Shown: positions 1-7,580, counted from the first letter of the stretch. The stretch: DNA of 11,592 bases from UMGS1279 sp045534095 (GCA_045534095.1 JAZSJA010000040.1:1-11592), one strand, 5' to 3'. The notes: generated by a model from the sequence alone, not told the origin. Numbers and translations: made by a program.

Positions 1-117
1 GCTGAGTGCCCTGATCATTTTGACCCCAGACAATATCTTGGCGATGCCCGTTCAGCTATTAAGGGTATGGTTGAGCACAAGATTAAAGACGTTCTTGGCT
101 GCAACGATAAAGCTTAA
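1..117 (+). CDS. fba: Class II fructose-1,6-bisphosphate aldolase, C-terminal end (partial)
   Basis: Only the last 38 codons and the TAA stop (115-117) are in the window; the gene begins to the left of it. The visible peptide contains HFDPRQYLGDAR followed by an Ile/Val/Lys-rich helix and ends in LGCNDKA. This closely resembles the conserved tail of bacterial class II aldolases, which carry an FDPRK-YLGPAR-like motif and end near GSxGKA. The enzyme is cytosolic and zinc-dependent, and reversibly splits fructose 1,6-bisphosphate into dihydroxyacetone phosphate and glyceraldehyde 3-phosphate in glycolysis and gluconeogenesis. The metal-binding histidines and catalytic residues lie outside the window and cannot be checked. 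It is the only plus-strand gene, converges on spoIVB, and is followed 22 bp later by a strong hairpin. The family call rests on a short tail, so it is good but not certain. Confidence 0.8.
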   Translation, partial: AECPDHFDPRQYLGDARSAIKGMVEHKIKDVLGCNDKA

Positions 118-139
118 TTTAAATTTTATAACGTTTTAA

Positions 140-177
140 AAACCGCAGTAGAGCAAAAATTTGCTCTACTGCGGTTT
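140..177. terminator. Bidirectional rho-independent terminator between fba and spoIVB
   Basis: A perfect 17-bp inverted repeat (arms 140-156 and 161-177) encloses a 4-base loop. The stem contains CCGCAGTAGAGC. On the minus strand the stem is followed by a T-run formed from the A-run at 138-142. On the plus strand it is followed by a weaker, interrupted T-rich stretch (175-187). It lies between the convergent ends of the aldolase gene (stop at 117) and spoIVB (stop at 196), so it can serve both transcripts, probably more strongly on the minus strand. Confidence 0.85.
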
Positions 178-195
178 AGTTAATTTTGCATTTAT

Positions 196-1467
196 CTATG
201 ATGCGTCTTTTAATTGTTCTTTTTGCGGAACGATACTTAGGTTATCGCCTACGGATTGTGCGGTTTCGAGCATATTTTCAGCGAAAATTGCATATCCTTT
301 GGTTGGGTCGTCTATAAGGACGTGTGTTACGGCGCCGACGAGTTTACCATTTTGGATAATGGGACTGCCACTCATTCCTTGCACTATACCGCCTGTTTTT
401 TCAATTAGTTCCTTATCAGTAATCTTCACAACCATATTTTTGGTTACACTATTATTGTGAGCAATCTTTTCGATTTTGCACTTATAATATTTTGGCACTT
501 CACCGTCAACCGTTGTTAAAACCTCGGCTTCCCCTACCTTAATTTCTTGTTTTAACGCTATTTCGGTTAAAGAATTTTTTGGTACCTTTAAATTATAGCA
601 ACCATAAACACCCGTTTCGTTATTGATGTTAAGTGGGCATAGATTTTCTTCCTTAAATCTACCAACCAGCTCACCCGGGTTACCCGAACTGCCTTTGTTA
701 ACATCCAGAATTTCTGCCTTAACAAGCTCTCCTGAATTAAGGGTTAAAATTTTACCCGTATCCACGTCGCAAATCCCGTGACCTAATCCGCACACTGCGT
801 TGAGCGAGGGACTATAAAAGGTTAGGGTTCCAATACCCGCACTACTGTCACGAACCCAAATTCCTGTTTTGTATTTTCCACTTTGATAACAAAGAGCAGG
901 AGTAATTTTAATTGTTTTTGATTTTTTATTACTAATGATATCTAAGGTTAATTGCCTGCCATTAGACTCTTCAATAATTTTAGCAACATCCTCATTGGAA
1001 TAGACATTTTGATTGTTAATAGAAACTATTAAATCGCCTTTTTTTAGTCCTCCATCTACAGCAGGAGATACCTTTCCTTTCTCGGTCATAACCGAATCAA
1101 TACCCACTACCATAACACCGTCGGTATAAATTTTTATTCCAAATGGGTTACCTAAAACCAAAACACTACTTTTTGAAACAACGCTGACCTTTGCTTTTTT
1201 TATTGGAAAAATCCCAAAGGCTTTTAATTTTACCGAATAGTTTTCCTTTGAACTATTTATCATTTTACTTTCGGAATAATTTTCCCCATAGTATTCTGCT
1301 TTTAAGGGCACTTTTGCATCTATTTTTAAGGTCTTACCCGAAACAACGTTAAATTCATCAGGTAGGACAGAATCCATATATGCAGTACCCAAAATTAAAA
1401 CCAATGAAAAAACACTTAATACTGCGGCTGTTATTTTAAAAAATTTTGCTATTTTACTTCTGCACAT
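196..1467 (-). CDS. spoIVB: SpoIVB sporulation serine peptidase (family S55) with PDZ domain
   Basis: The 423-residue product matches SpoIVB in length and domain order. It has a hydrophobic signal/anchor segment at about residues 9-29, a PDZ domain at about 115-190 (core GGLKKGDLIVSINNQ), and an S55 peptidase domain at about 200-400. The expected catalytic residues are visible: His230 in GLGHG and Ser366 in QGMSGSP. Asp351 lies 15 residues before that serine, the same spacing as Asp363-Ser378 in the B. subtilis enzyme as I recall it. In Bacillus, SpoIVB is made in the forespore, secreted into the space between the two membranes, and cleaves SpoIVFA so that SpoIVFB can process pro-sigma-K in the mother cell. 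The ATG has an AGGAG ribosome binding site (1474-1478) six bases upstream. Unlike the common recN-spoIVB-spo0A order, the downstream neighbour is a convergent aldolase gene. I saw no clear sigma-F or sigma-G promoter in the 149-bp upstream gap. Confidence 0.95.
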   Translation of the reverse strand: MCRSKIAKFFKITAAVLSVFSLVLILGTAYMDSVLPDEFNVVSGKTLKIDAKVPLKAEYYGENYSESKMINSSKENYSVKLKAFGIFPIKKAKVSVVSKSSVLVLGNPFGIKIYTDGVMVVGIDSVMTEKGKVSPAVDGGLKKGDLIVSINNQNVYSNEDVAKIIEESNGRQLTLDIISNKKSKTIKITPALCYQSGKYKTGIWVRDSSAGIGTLTFYSPSLNAVCGLGHGICDVDTGKILTLNSGELVKAEILDVNKGSSGNPGELVGRFKEENLCPLNINNETGVYGCYNLKVPKNSLTEIALKQEIKVGEAEVLTTVDGEVPKYYKCKIEKIAHNNSVTKNMVVKITDKELIEKTGGIVQGMSGSPIIQNGKLVGAVTHVLIDDPTKGYAIFAENMLETAQSVGDNLSIVPQKEQLKDAS

Positions 1468-1616
1468 TAACTTCTCCTCTTGCTTGCCATAATAATATAT
1501 GTAAATAAATCCGCATTAACAAAAGGGAAAAATCCCATTTAATATAAATTAAAGCAGTTTAAACACATTATTGGCGATTGAGAAATTATTATACATTTTT
1601 TGCTAATTTTAAAATT

Positions 1617-1913
1617 TTAATTGCCGTAAAACAAGCCTTTCAGCACAGTCTTTTTATGGCGTTTGTTAGGCAAATATCCCTCCATAGAAATTAAAATAGA
1701 ATCATTTCCTATAACTTCAATTTTATCCCAAGGGATTATTATATCTTCTCCCCTGTTTAAAAAACCTATACCTTTGTTTTTACCTGAAATAATCACAGAC
1801 GATAACGTACCTGTTTCGGTATCAAACTCAATGTCGCTGACGAATCCCACAACCGATGCATCTTTTATTGATACTACCTGTTTATCTTTGAGTTCTGCTA
1901 TTCGTGCTACCAT
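1617..1913 (-). CDS. YlmC/YmxH family sporulation-associated PRC-barrel protein
   Basis: The 98-residue product has the PRC-barrel layout of the YlmC/YmxH family: a first strand set around ELKDKQVVSIKDASVVG (7-23), an acidic loop FDTETGTL (30-37), then GKNKGIGFLNRGEDIIIPWDKI (44-65) with the family's characteristic IPW. The family is annotated as sporulation-related in Firmicutes, but its molecular role is not well defined. The ATG at 1911-1913 is chosen because a GAGGTG ribosome binding site lies nine bases upstream. A TTG at 1934 would place that site inside the coding region. After the barrel, residues about 81-98 form a basic tail (PNKRHKK, then LKGLFYGN), which makes the protein longer than the roughly 80-85 residues usual for the family. 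It stands alone between the ftsH terminator and spoIVB. Confidence 0.8.
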   Translation of the reverse strand: MVARIAELKDKQVVSIKDASVVGFVSDIEFDTETGTLSSVIISGKNKGIGFLNRGEDIIIPWDKIEVIGNDSILISMEGYLPNKRHKKTVLKGLFYGN

Positions 1914-1922
1914 AAAAACAAT

Positions 1923-1928
1923 CACCTC
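1923..1928 (-). promoter_or_regulatory. Ribosome binding site that fixes the YlmC-like start
   Basis: GAGGTG on the minus strand lies nine bases before the ATG at 1913. It decides in favour of this start over an in-frame TTG at 1934, which lies upstream of the site and has no purine-rich sequence in front of it. Confidence 0.75.
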
Positions 1929-1933
1929 GTACA

Positions 1934-1961
1934 ATTATATGCCGAGTGATAAAAATTATTT
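1934..1961 (-). promoter_or_regulatory. Possible sigma-E-type promoter of the YlmC-like gene
   Basis: On the minus strand CATATAAT (1934-1941) matches 7 of 8 positions of the Bacillus sigma-E -10 consensus CATACAHT. AAATAAT (1955-1961), 13 bases upstream, matches about 5 of 7 positions of the -35 consensus KMATATT. The core TATAAT could equally be a sigma-A -10, but no TTGACA-like -35 is seen at 17 bases. A start point about seven bases downstream would fall near 1927, right at the ribosome binding site, so the leader would be extremely short. The call rests on motif matching only. Confidence 0.35.
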
Positions 1962-1974
1962 ACTTTTTTGCCAG

Positions 1975-2005
1975 AAAAAACGACCCTCCTTGGGAAGGTC
2001 GTTTT
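1975..2005 (-). terminator. Rho-independent terminator of the ftsH operon
   Basis: On the minus strand, 18 bases after the ftsH stop, a 13-pair hairpin (arms 1977-1989 and 1993-2005, one G-U pair, loop of three) carries the GC core CGACC/GGTCG and runs into six consecutive T residues (1975-1980 complement). This is a textbook intrinsic terminator and marks the end of the long operon. The YlmC-like gene downstream therefore needs its own promoter or read-through. Confidence 0.9.
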
Positions 2006-2023
2006 ACTAATTAAAATCAAATA

Positions 2024-3889
2024 TTAAAGAGTTGCGTCAGCTTGCTCCATAAGTTTTGCAAACTCTTCACCGCTGATTTTTTCGTTGGTGTAAAGTTCTT
2101 TAGCAATAAGGTGGAGTTTAGAGATATCGTTCTTTAATATTTCTACCGCTTTTGCATACTGAGTAGAAATAATAGAACTAATCTCGGAATCAATCTCCGC
2201 TGCGATTTTCTCAGAATAGTTAGGAGTAGATGAAAAATCTCTGCCAAGGAAAACTTCGTTATTATCGGTACCAAAGGTAATGGGGCCAAGTTTTTCACTC
2301 ATACCATACTTGGTAACCATTTTTCTTGCAATATCGGTTGCACGCTGCATATCATTAGAAGCACCTGTGCAAATATCAGACTGTGTAATTTCCTCTGCCG
2401 CACGACCACCAAGCATAGAACAAATTTCCTCTAACAAATAGCGTTTGGAAATATGACCTTTTTCCTCAGTAGGAATATACATGGTGTAACCTGCTGCCAT
2501 ACCTCTTGGGATAATAGAAATCTGATGAACGGGGTCCTGAGTTTCTAAATGATAAGAAACAATTGCGTGGCCAGCCTCGTGATAAGAGGTGATGAGTTTA
2601 TCTTTATCCTTAATAACGTGAGATTTTTTCTCAGTACCCATTACAACCTTGATTGTAGCCTCTTCAACGTTTTCTTGGGTAATTGCTTTAAGATTTTTTC
2701 TAGCGGCAAGTAACGCTGCTTCATTAAGGAGGTTTTCAAGATCGGCACCGGTAAAACCGGCAGTAGACTGAGCAATGGTTTTAAGGCTAACATCAGGGCC
2801 TAATGGCTTTCCTCTTGCATGAACCTTGAGGATTTCCTCACGTCCCCTAACGTCGGGATAATTAACTGTAATTTGGCGGTCGAAACGTCCGGGGCGGAGC
2901 AAAGCTCTATCCAAAATATCGGGACGGTTGGTAGCAGCGATAACAATAACGCCCTCATTAGCACCAAAACCATCCATTTCAACAAGCAATTGGTTAAGGG
3001 TCTGCTCGCGTTCATCGTGGCCGCCACCAAGACCTGCACCACGTTGACGACCAACAGCATCAATCTCATCTATAAATATAATTGAGGGAGATGATTTTTT
3101 AGCCTGATCGAAAAGATCGCGTACACGAGAAGCACCAACACCAACAAACATTTCTACGAAATCGGAACCTGAAATTGAGAAGAAGGGTACGTTTGCCTCA
3201 CCTGCCACAGCACGTGCAAGAAGAGTTTTACCCGTTCCGGGAGGTCCCACAAGCAAAACACCTTTGGGAATTCTGGCACCAAGCTCATTGAATTTTCCGG
3301 GGTCTTTTAAGAAATCAACAAGTTCTTGCATTTCTTCCTTTTCTTCATCGGCACCCGCAACGTCAACAAAGGTGGTTTTTCTTTTATTATCTGCCTTTTT
3401 GAACTTAGCCTTACCAAAAGAAAGAGATTTATCTGCACCCATTGATTGACCCATTTTACGCATTAAAATTATCATTAACACAACGCCTGTGCCGATAACC
3501 AAAACTGTGGGCAATAGGTTGCTAATCCAAGCCGTTTCATTTCCACGCTTATAATCATACTTAATGATTTTAGAAGGATCATTTGCATTTTCTTTTTTAT
3601 TTTCTTTGATTATATCGCTTGCATCATTAAAGAAAATACTAGGATCGGCAACAGTATAACTATAAGTTCTGTCTAACTTCTTATCAACATCTTCACGGAG
3701 CTTGTACTTTAACTCGCCGCTATAAAGATTAAGTTGATATTCTGCAATTTCATTGTTGTCCAGCATTTGAATAATTTCATAATATTTCTTTTTGCTGGAT
3801 GAGTCAGCCATTTTAATTATAAAGAAGGATCCTAAGAGTAAAATAATAGGAATTGCTATAATTAAAATGTTTTTAAGTTTTTTATTCAA
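2024..3889 (-). CDS. ftsH: ATP-dependent zinc metalloprotease FtsH
   Basis: The 621-residue product is a complete membrane-anchored AAA+ protease that unfolds and degrades membrane and short-lived cytosolic proteins as a hexamer. It has two membrane helices (about 6-26 and 125-143) flanking an extracytoplasmic domain. The AAA module shows Walker A GPPGTGKT (215-222), the pore loop FVG (248-250), Walker B IIFIDEID (270-277) and the second region of homology ATNRPDILDRALLRPGRFDR (319-338) with arginine fingers Arg332 and Arg335. The protease domain has the zinc motif HEAGH (437-441) and the likely third ligand Asp513 in TGASND. The start is a TTG: a stop codon lies directly upstream in frame, the next Met is residue 27 after the first helix, and an AGGAGG (3900-3905) sits ten bases upstream. 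It follows hpt by 30 bp, as in the tilS-hpt-ftsH order of Bacillus, and is the last gene before the terminator. Confidence 0.97.
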   Translation of the reverse strand: MNKKLKNILIIAIPIILLLGSFFIIKMADSSSKKKYYEIIQMLDNNEIAEYQLNLYSGELKYKLREDVDKKLDRTYSYTVADPSIFFNDASDIIKENKKENANDPSKIIKYDYKRGNETAWISNLLPTVLVIGTGVVLMIILMRKMGQSMGADKSLSFGKAKFKKADNKRKTTFVDVAGADEEKEEMQELVDFLKDPGKFNELGARIPKGVLLVGPPGTGKTLLARAVAGEANVPFFSISGSDFVEMFVGVGASRVRDLFDQAKKSSPSIIFIDEIDAVGRQRGAGLGGGHDEREQTLNQLLVEMDGFGANEGVIVIAATNRPDILDRALLRPGRFDRQITVNYPDVRGREEILKVHARGKPLGPDVSLKTIAQSTAGFTGADLENLLNEAALLAARKNLKAITQENVEEATIKVVMGTEKKSHVIKDKDKLITSYHEAGHAIVSYHLETQDPVHQISIIPRGMAAGYTMYIPTEEKGHISKRYLLEEICSMLGGRAAEEITQSDICTGASNDMQRATDIARKMVTKYGMSEKLGPITFGTDNNEVFLGRDFSSTPNYSEKIAAEIDSEISSIISTQYAKAVEILKNDISKLHLIAKELYTNEKISGEEFAKLMEQADATL

Positions 3890-3919
3890 TTACTAACTTC
3901 CTCCTGGTTATTTATATAA

Positions 3920-4450
3920 TTAAGGTTTTACAACCCCAACATACGGTAAATTGCGGTATTTTTCCGCATAATCCAAACCATACCCAACAATAAACTCATC
4001 GGGAATTTCAGCACCAACGTAATCTGCTTTAATATCAGCAGTACGACGCTCAGGTTTATCAAAGAAAGTACATATTTTAAAGGATTTTGGATTTCTCATT
4101 TCAAGCATGGTTTTAAGCTGCGAAAGAGTGTTTCCACTATCTAAAATATCTTCTATTACCAACACGTCATAATCTTTAATATCAATTGACAAATCCTTTA
4201 ACACTCTTACAACGCCGCTTGAACGTGAGCCGTTGCCATAAGAAGATAACGCCATAAATTCGATATTACAAGGAATGGTGATTTTTCGCATTAAGTCAGC
4301 CATAAAAACAACCGACCCTTTGAGTATACCCACTAAAAGCAGATTTTTATCTTTATAATCTTCTGAGATTTTTTCACCTAACCGAGCAACAATTTCTTCA
4401 ATTTGTTGTTCAGAAAATAAAACTTTTTCAATTTCATCATGCATTGACAT
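3920..4450 (-). CDS. hpt: Hypoxanthine (guanine) phosphoribosyltransferase
   Basis: The 176-residue protein is a cytosolic purine-salvage enzyme of the type I phosphoribosyltransferase fold. It joins hypoxanthine or guanine to PRPP to give IMP or GMP. The PRPP-binding signature VLVIEDILDSGNTL lies at residues 96-109 with the acidic pair Glu100-Asp101 and the likely catalytic Asp104. The LKGS loop (43-46) that contacts pyrophosphate and the SSYGNGSRSSG flexible loop (69-79) are present. The C-terminal part has KADYVGAEIPDEFIVGYGLDY (141-161), typical of bacterial HPRT for purine-base binding. Length is normal for the family. The ATG has a GGGGAG site seven bases upstream (4458-4463). It starts 17 bp after tilS and is followed by ftsH. 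Base preference between hypoxanthine and guanine cannot be read from the sequence. Confidence 0.96.
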   Translation of the reverse strand: MSMHDEIEKVLFSEQQIEEIVARLGEKISEDYKDKNLLLVGILKGSVVFMADLMRKITIPCNIEFMALSSYGNGSRSSGVVRVLKDLSIDIKDYDVLVIEDILDSGNTLSQLKTMLEMRNPKSFKICTFFDKPERRTADIKADYVGAEIPDEFIVGYGLDYAEKYRNLPYVGVVKP

Positions 4451-4467
4451 TTTTATTCTCCCCTTTT

Positions 4468-5760
4468 TTAGGATTCATAAACTTTAAATACCAATACTTT
4501 TTTGGTATTATCGTCAATGGCAACCCTTTTATCGGTGCCAATTTTATATCCCCAAATTACACCTTGTTCATCTGATGCAATTGGAGCATTTTCACGCAAA
4601 TAAACGGGAAGGTTGTTTTCAGACTGAATGCGACGGACGGGTTTTGAAACCCCTCGCCCTAAAGGACTGATTTTATCCCCCGCTTCTCTAGTTCTTAAAA
4701 CCAACTTACCACATATTTTATCACAGTCTACTGCGTTTTTTAATAACAATTTGTTAATTTTACTTTTTTGTTCAAATTTTTCTTTTAAGATAACCTCTGT
4801 TTCAACCGAAAAAGTAATGTTTTTATCTTTTTTTACATATAAATATCCTTTCTTAACTTCTGCATAGAAGCCTCCAAAAAGTTCAATCTTTGAATAATTT
4901 GAATTTAACGCTTCTATCATTAAATTCAAATGAAGACTATCAGGATATCTTTTAGTAATATGGTATGTGAAATCAGCTATAACTCTAGCCTTTAAAGCAT
5001 TATGAGCGGGTAAAAGTACCTTAACGTTAAGACTATTATCACTAAAAGCTTTTTCGTAAAGTTTTTTTGCTTCTGTTTCAATAAAATGGTTATCATTTTT
5101 CAAAAGGCCCATATTTCTTACCGATAAAGTTATGATTTCAGGTGAAATCTCCTTTAATAGAGGTATAACGTTATTCCTGATTTTATTTCTGGTATAATCA
5201 TTTGAAAGATTAGTGCTATCAACAACATATTTTAAGTTATTTTCGTTAATATAACCCAAAATATCATATTTTGAACAACCATTAAGAGGTCTAATAAATC
5301 TTCCTCTGATATCCGGAATACCGGTAAGGCCTTTAAGTCCTGTACCACGACAAAAGTTAATTATAAAGGTTTCCAAAGAATCATCGGCGTTATGAGCAGT
5401 AGCGATATACTCGGCTTCAATATTATCGAAAATTTCATATCTCATACGTCTTGCCGCAAGCTCAACACTTTCACCTTTTTGTGCATCATCCAAAACCTTT
5501 ACATCGTATATTTTTATTGGAACATTGAGATTTTTACAAATATCCGCACAAAATTCGGCATCTCTTTTCGCTTCATCTCCACGAATATTGTGGTTAATAT
5601 GAACTGCAAAAAGCGAAAAATCCAACTCCTTTGAAAGTTCGTTTAACAGGTGTAGCAAACAGACAGAATCTGCCCCGCCTGAAAGAGCTACACAAATGCT
5701 TTTAGGCGTTTTGGTTAATCTTAAAAGGTCTTGTTTTACAATATCTTTAATTTTCTTCAT
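4468..5760 (-). CDS. tilS: tRNA(Ile)-lysidine synthetase TilS
   Basis: The product of about 430 residues uses ATP and lysine to convert the wobble cytidine of tRNA-Ile(CAU) to lysidine. This switches the tRNA from Met to Ile identity and AUG to AUA decoding, and is normally essential. The N-terminal PP-loop ATPase motif SGGADS is at 27-32, followed by HINHNIRGDEA (54-64), the HNADDSLET segment (123-131) and GLKGLTGIP (141-149), all characteristic of TilS. The C-terminal domain contains LRTREAGDKISPLGRG and a VIWGYKIGTDKR-like end, as in clostridial TilS. The ATG at 5758-5760 is chosen: AGGCGG (5767-5772) lies six bases upstream, and residue 27 is then the right place for the PP-loop. The frame stays open further into dnaB, up to 5850, but that would add 30 residues foreign to the family. 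It overlaps the dnaB end by 14 bp, suggesting translational coupling. Confidence 0.95.
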   Translation of the reverse strand: MKKIKDIVKQDLLRLTKTPKSICVALSGGADSVCLLHLLNELSKELDFSLFAVHINHNIRGDEAKRDAEFCADICKNLNVPIKIYDVKVLDDAQKGESVELAARRMRYEIFDNIEAEYIATAHNADDSLETFIINFCRGTGLKGLTGIPDIRGRFIRPLNGCSKYDILGYINENNLKYVVDSTNLSNDYTRNKIRNNVIPLLKEISPEIITLSVRNMGLLKNDNHFIETEAKKLYEKAFSDNSLNVKVLLPAHNALKARVIADFTYHITKRYPDSLHLNLMIEALNSNYSKIELFGGFYAEVKKGYLYVKKDKNITFSVETEVILKEKFEQKSKINKLLLKNAVDCDKICGKLVLRTREAGDKISPLGRGVSKPVRRIQSENNLPVYLRENAPIASDEQGVIWGYKIGTDKRVAIDDNTKKVLVFKVYES

Positions 5761-7132
5761 AACCAACCGCCTGCGATGTGAAACGAGTAAACTGACCGTC
5801 CCAGTAAAGTGGTATTGTTTTACATTCACCATGACGGTTTTTCGCAACAATACATTCAGCCTTGTTGGGGTCCGCTACATTTTCAGGATCGGTGTTTTCA
5901 GCATCGTAATACTTTTCTCTGTAAAGAAATAAAACTATATCGGCATCCTGCTCGATAGAACCCGAATCACGAAGGTCTGAAAGCTGTGGTTTATGGGATT
6001 TAACGTTTTTACCTTCGGTACCACGGCTTAACTGAGCACAAGCGATAACCGGAACCTTTAGTTCCTTTGCCATAATTTTTAAGTTACGAGTTATATCCGA
6101 AACCTGTTGAACACGGCTTTCTTGAACTGTTGCAGACTGCATAAGACCTAAATAGTCAATAATAACCAGGTCTACGTCACCGAGTCTTCTAAGCTTAGCC
6201 TTCATTTCCGGAACGGTAATAGAAGGAGTTTCGTCCAAATACATCTCAGTTTTTGAAAGTTGTTCAGCCGCCATAGCAAGCCTTGTCCACTCATCATTAG
6301 TCATTAAAGATGAATCTCTTAAATGGCTGCTCTCAATAGCCGCCTCATTGGATAACAAACGTTGTGCTAACTGATCGCGTGACATCTCAAGTGAGAAAAA
6401 GCAAACTCTTTTACCGCCGTTTACAGCAACATTACGCGCAATATTGAGTGCAAAAGAAGTTTTACCCATACCGGGACGAGCGCCCAAAATAATAAGGTCA
6501 GATTTATTAAGGCCTGTAAGGGTTCTGTCAAGCTCTGATATGCCACATGGAATACCAACGTAATCATCATGTGTTTCAGGGTCTGCAACCTTCATTAAGC
6601 GGTCATAGGTTTCATTAACGATAACATCTTTTATTAAAACTAAATCTCCGCTATTTATACCCTGCCTAATATCATAAATCCTTTTTTCTGCTTTCTCTAA
6701 TAAATCGCCCGAATTATCAGAATTTTCATTGATATCCTTAATAATGTTTTGTGCCGCTTTCATAAGAGCGCGAGTAAGATATTTATCTTTAACAATTGCT
6801 ATGTAATTTTCTAAATTGGCCGTTGTAGGAACACACTGAACCAACTGAGTAAGATAAGATTTACCGCCCGCATCATCATATACTCCCTCACTTTTAAGGC
6901 GTTCCAAAAGTGTAATAAAATCAATGGGAACATTGAGTTCGTACATTTTTGTGAGGGTAGAATAAATCTTTTGATGATTTTCAATATAAAAATAGTCGGG
7001 TTTAAGCATTGTTTGGACAAGGTTTAAACAAGAAGGATCAATAATAATAGAACCTATTACCGACTGTTCGGCCTCAACTGAAAAAGGGGTTTTGCCCTCG
7101 CTTAAAATATCAAAACTGTTGTTTGATTCCAT
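5747..7132 (-). CDS. dnaB: Replicative DNA helicase DnaB (DnaC in Bacillus naming)
   Basis: The 461-residue product is the hexameric 5'-3' helicase of the replication fork, loaded at the origin and interacting with primase. The N-terminal primase-interaction domain covers about 16-115 (opening PFSVEAEQSVIGS), followed by a linker helix and a RecA-type ATPase domain from about 190. Walker A GARPGMGKT is at 217-225, the catalytic glutamate is Glu249 in FFSLEMS, Walker B DLVIIDYLGLMQ is at 321-332, the sensor motif VPVIACAQLSRG at 360-371, and the likely arginine finger Arg433 in KNRHG. Length is standard and there is no intein. It starts six bases after the rplI stop, with AAGGA inside the end of rplI serving as ribosome binding site, and its last codons overlap tilS. 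The rplI-dnaB order is conserved in many Firmicutes. Confidence 0.97.
   Translation of the reverse strand: MESNNSFDILSEGKTPFSVEAEQSVIGSIIIDPSCLNLVQTMLKPDYFYIENHQKIYSTLTKMYELNVPIDFITLLERLKSEGVYDDAGGKSYLTQLVQCVPTTANLENYIAIVKDKYLTRALMKAAQNIIKDINENSDNSGDLLEKAEKRIYDIRQGINSGDLVLIKDVIVNETYDRLMKVADPETHDDYVGIPCGISELDRTLTGLNKSDLIILGARPGMGKTSFALNIARNVAVNGGKRVCFFSLEMSRDQLAQRLLSNEAAIESSHLRDSSLMTNDEWTRLAMAAEQLSKTEMYLDETPSITVPEMKAKLRRLGDVDLVIIDYLGLMQSATVQESRVQQVSDITRNLKIMAKELKVPVIACAQLSRGTEGKNVKSHKPQLSDLRDSGSIEQDADIVLFLYREKYYDAENTDPENVADPNKAECIVAKNRHGECKTIPLYWDGQFTRFTSQAVGYEEN
5767..5772 (-). promoter_or_regulatory. Ribosome binding site for tilS inside dnaB
   Basis: AGGCGG on the minus strand, one base off AGGAGG, lies six bases before the tilS ATG at 5760 and within the last codons of dnaB. 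It supports this start over upstream in-frame alternatives and fits coupled translation. Confidence 0.6.
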
Positions 7133-7138
7133 ATTTGA

Positions 7139-7579
7139 TTATTCCTTTACAATAACCTGCATTTTTGCGACAATGCCGTTATAGAGTTTAATTTCTGCAG
7201 TATATTCGCCAAATTGCTTAATATCAGCAACCTGCATTTTTCTGCGGTCAACCTCAATACCAAATTTGTTTTTTATTTCAGCCGCAATTTCCTTAGCGGT
7301 AACGGCACCAAACAATTTACCCGATGCACCTGCTTTGGCTATAATTTCAACCTTTTTATCATTAAGCTTAGCTGCTGTTTCTTCTGCCGCTTTCTTTTCT
7401 TCAGCAATATGATGTGCCTTAGATTCCTCGCGATTTTTAAGTTCATTCATTGCTGCTGCGTTTGCTTCAATAGCAAGTTTTTTAGGAAATAAAAAGTTTC
7501 TTGCATAACCGTCTGAAACGTTACAAAGTTCGCCTTTTTTTCCATGACCTTTTACATCTGCCAATAAAACAACCTTCAT
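7139..7579 (-). CDS. rplI: 50S ribosomal protein bL9
   Basis: The 146-residue protein matches bL9 in length (about 148 usual) and sequence. The N-terminal rRNA-binding domain has KVVLLADVKGHGKKGELCNVSDG and the family signature with GYARNFLFPKKLA (24-36). A long charged connecting helix spans about 40-75 (Glu/Lys/Ala-rich), and the C-terminal domain starts near KLFGAVTAKEIA. bL9 binds 23S rRNA near the L1 stalk and helps keep the reading frame. The ATG at 7577-7579 is chosen because an AGGAGG lies nine bases upstream and bL9 proteins begin with MKVxLL. An in-frame codon at 7612 would add 11 foreign residues. It begins one base after the gdpP stop. Confidence 0.97.
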   Translation of the reverse strand: MKVVLLADVKGHGKKGELCNVSDGYARNFLFPKKLAIEANAAAMNELKNREESKAHHIAEEKKAAEETAAKLNDKKVEIIAKAGASGKLFGAVTAKEIAAEIKNKFGIEVDRRKMQVADIKQFGEYTAEIKLYNGIVAKMQVIVKE

Positions 7580-7580
7580 T

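Noticed and set aside
161..460. Open reading frame on the plus strand opposite the spoIVB end
   Set aside because: It begins inside the terminator hairpin, lies antisense to the conserved SpoIVB catalytic region, has no ribosome binding site and resembles no family.
1525..1536. Short inverted repeat GGGA-TTTT-TCCC downstream of the YlmC-like gene
   Set aside because: Only four strong pairs and a broken T-run; too weak to call a terminator, though it may contribute.
1588..1593. TATAAT on the minus strand upstream of spoIVB
   Set aside because: No -35 element fits a vegetative, sigma-F or sigma-G promoter at proper spacing in this very AT-rich gap, so chance is likely.
5761..5850. Longer tilS N-terminus reaching into dnaB
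   Set aside because: The extra 30 residues are antithetic to the family length and lack a ribosome binding site; the ATG at 5760 has one.
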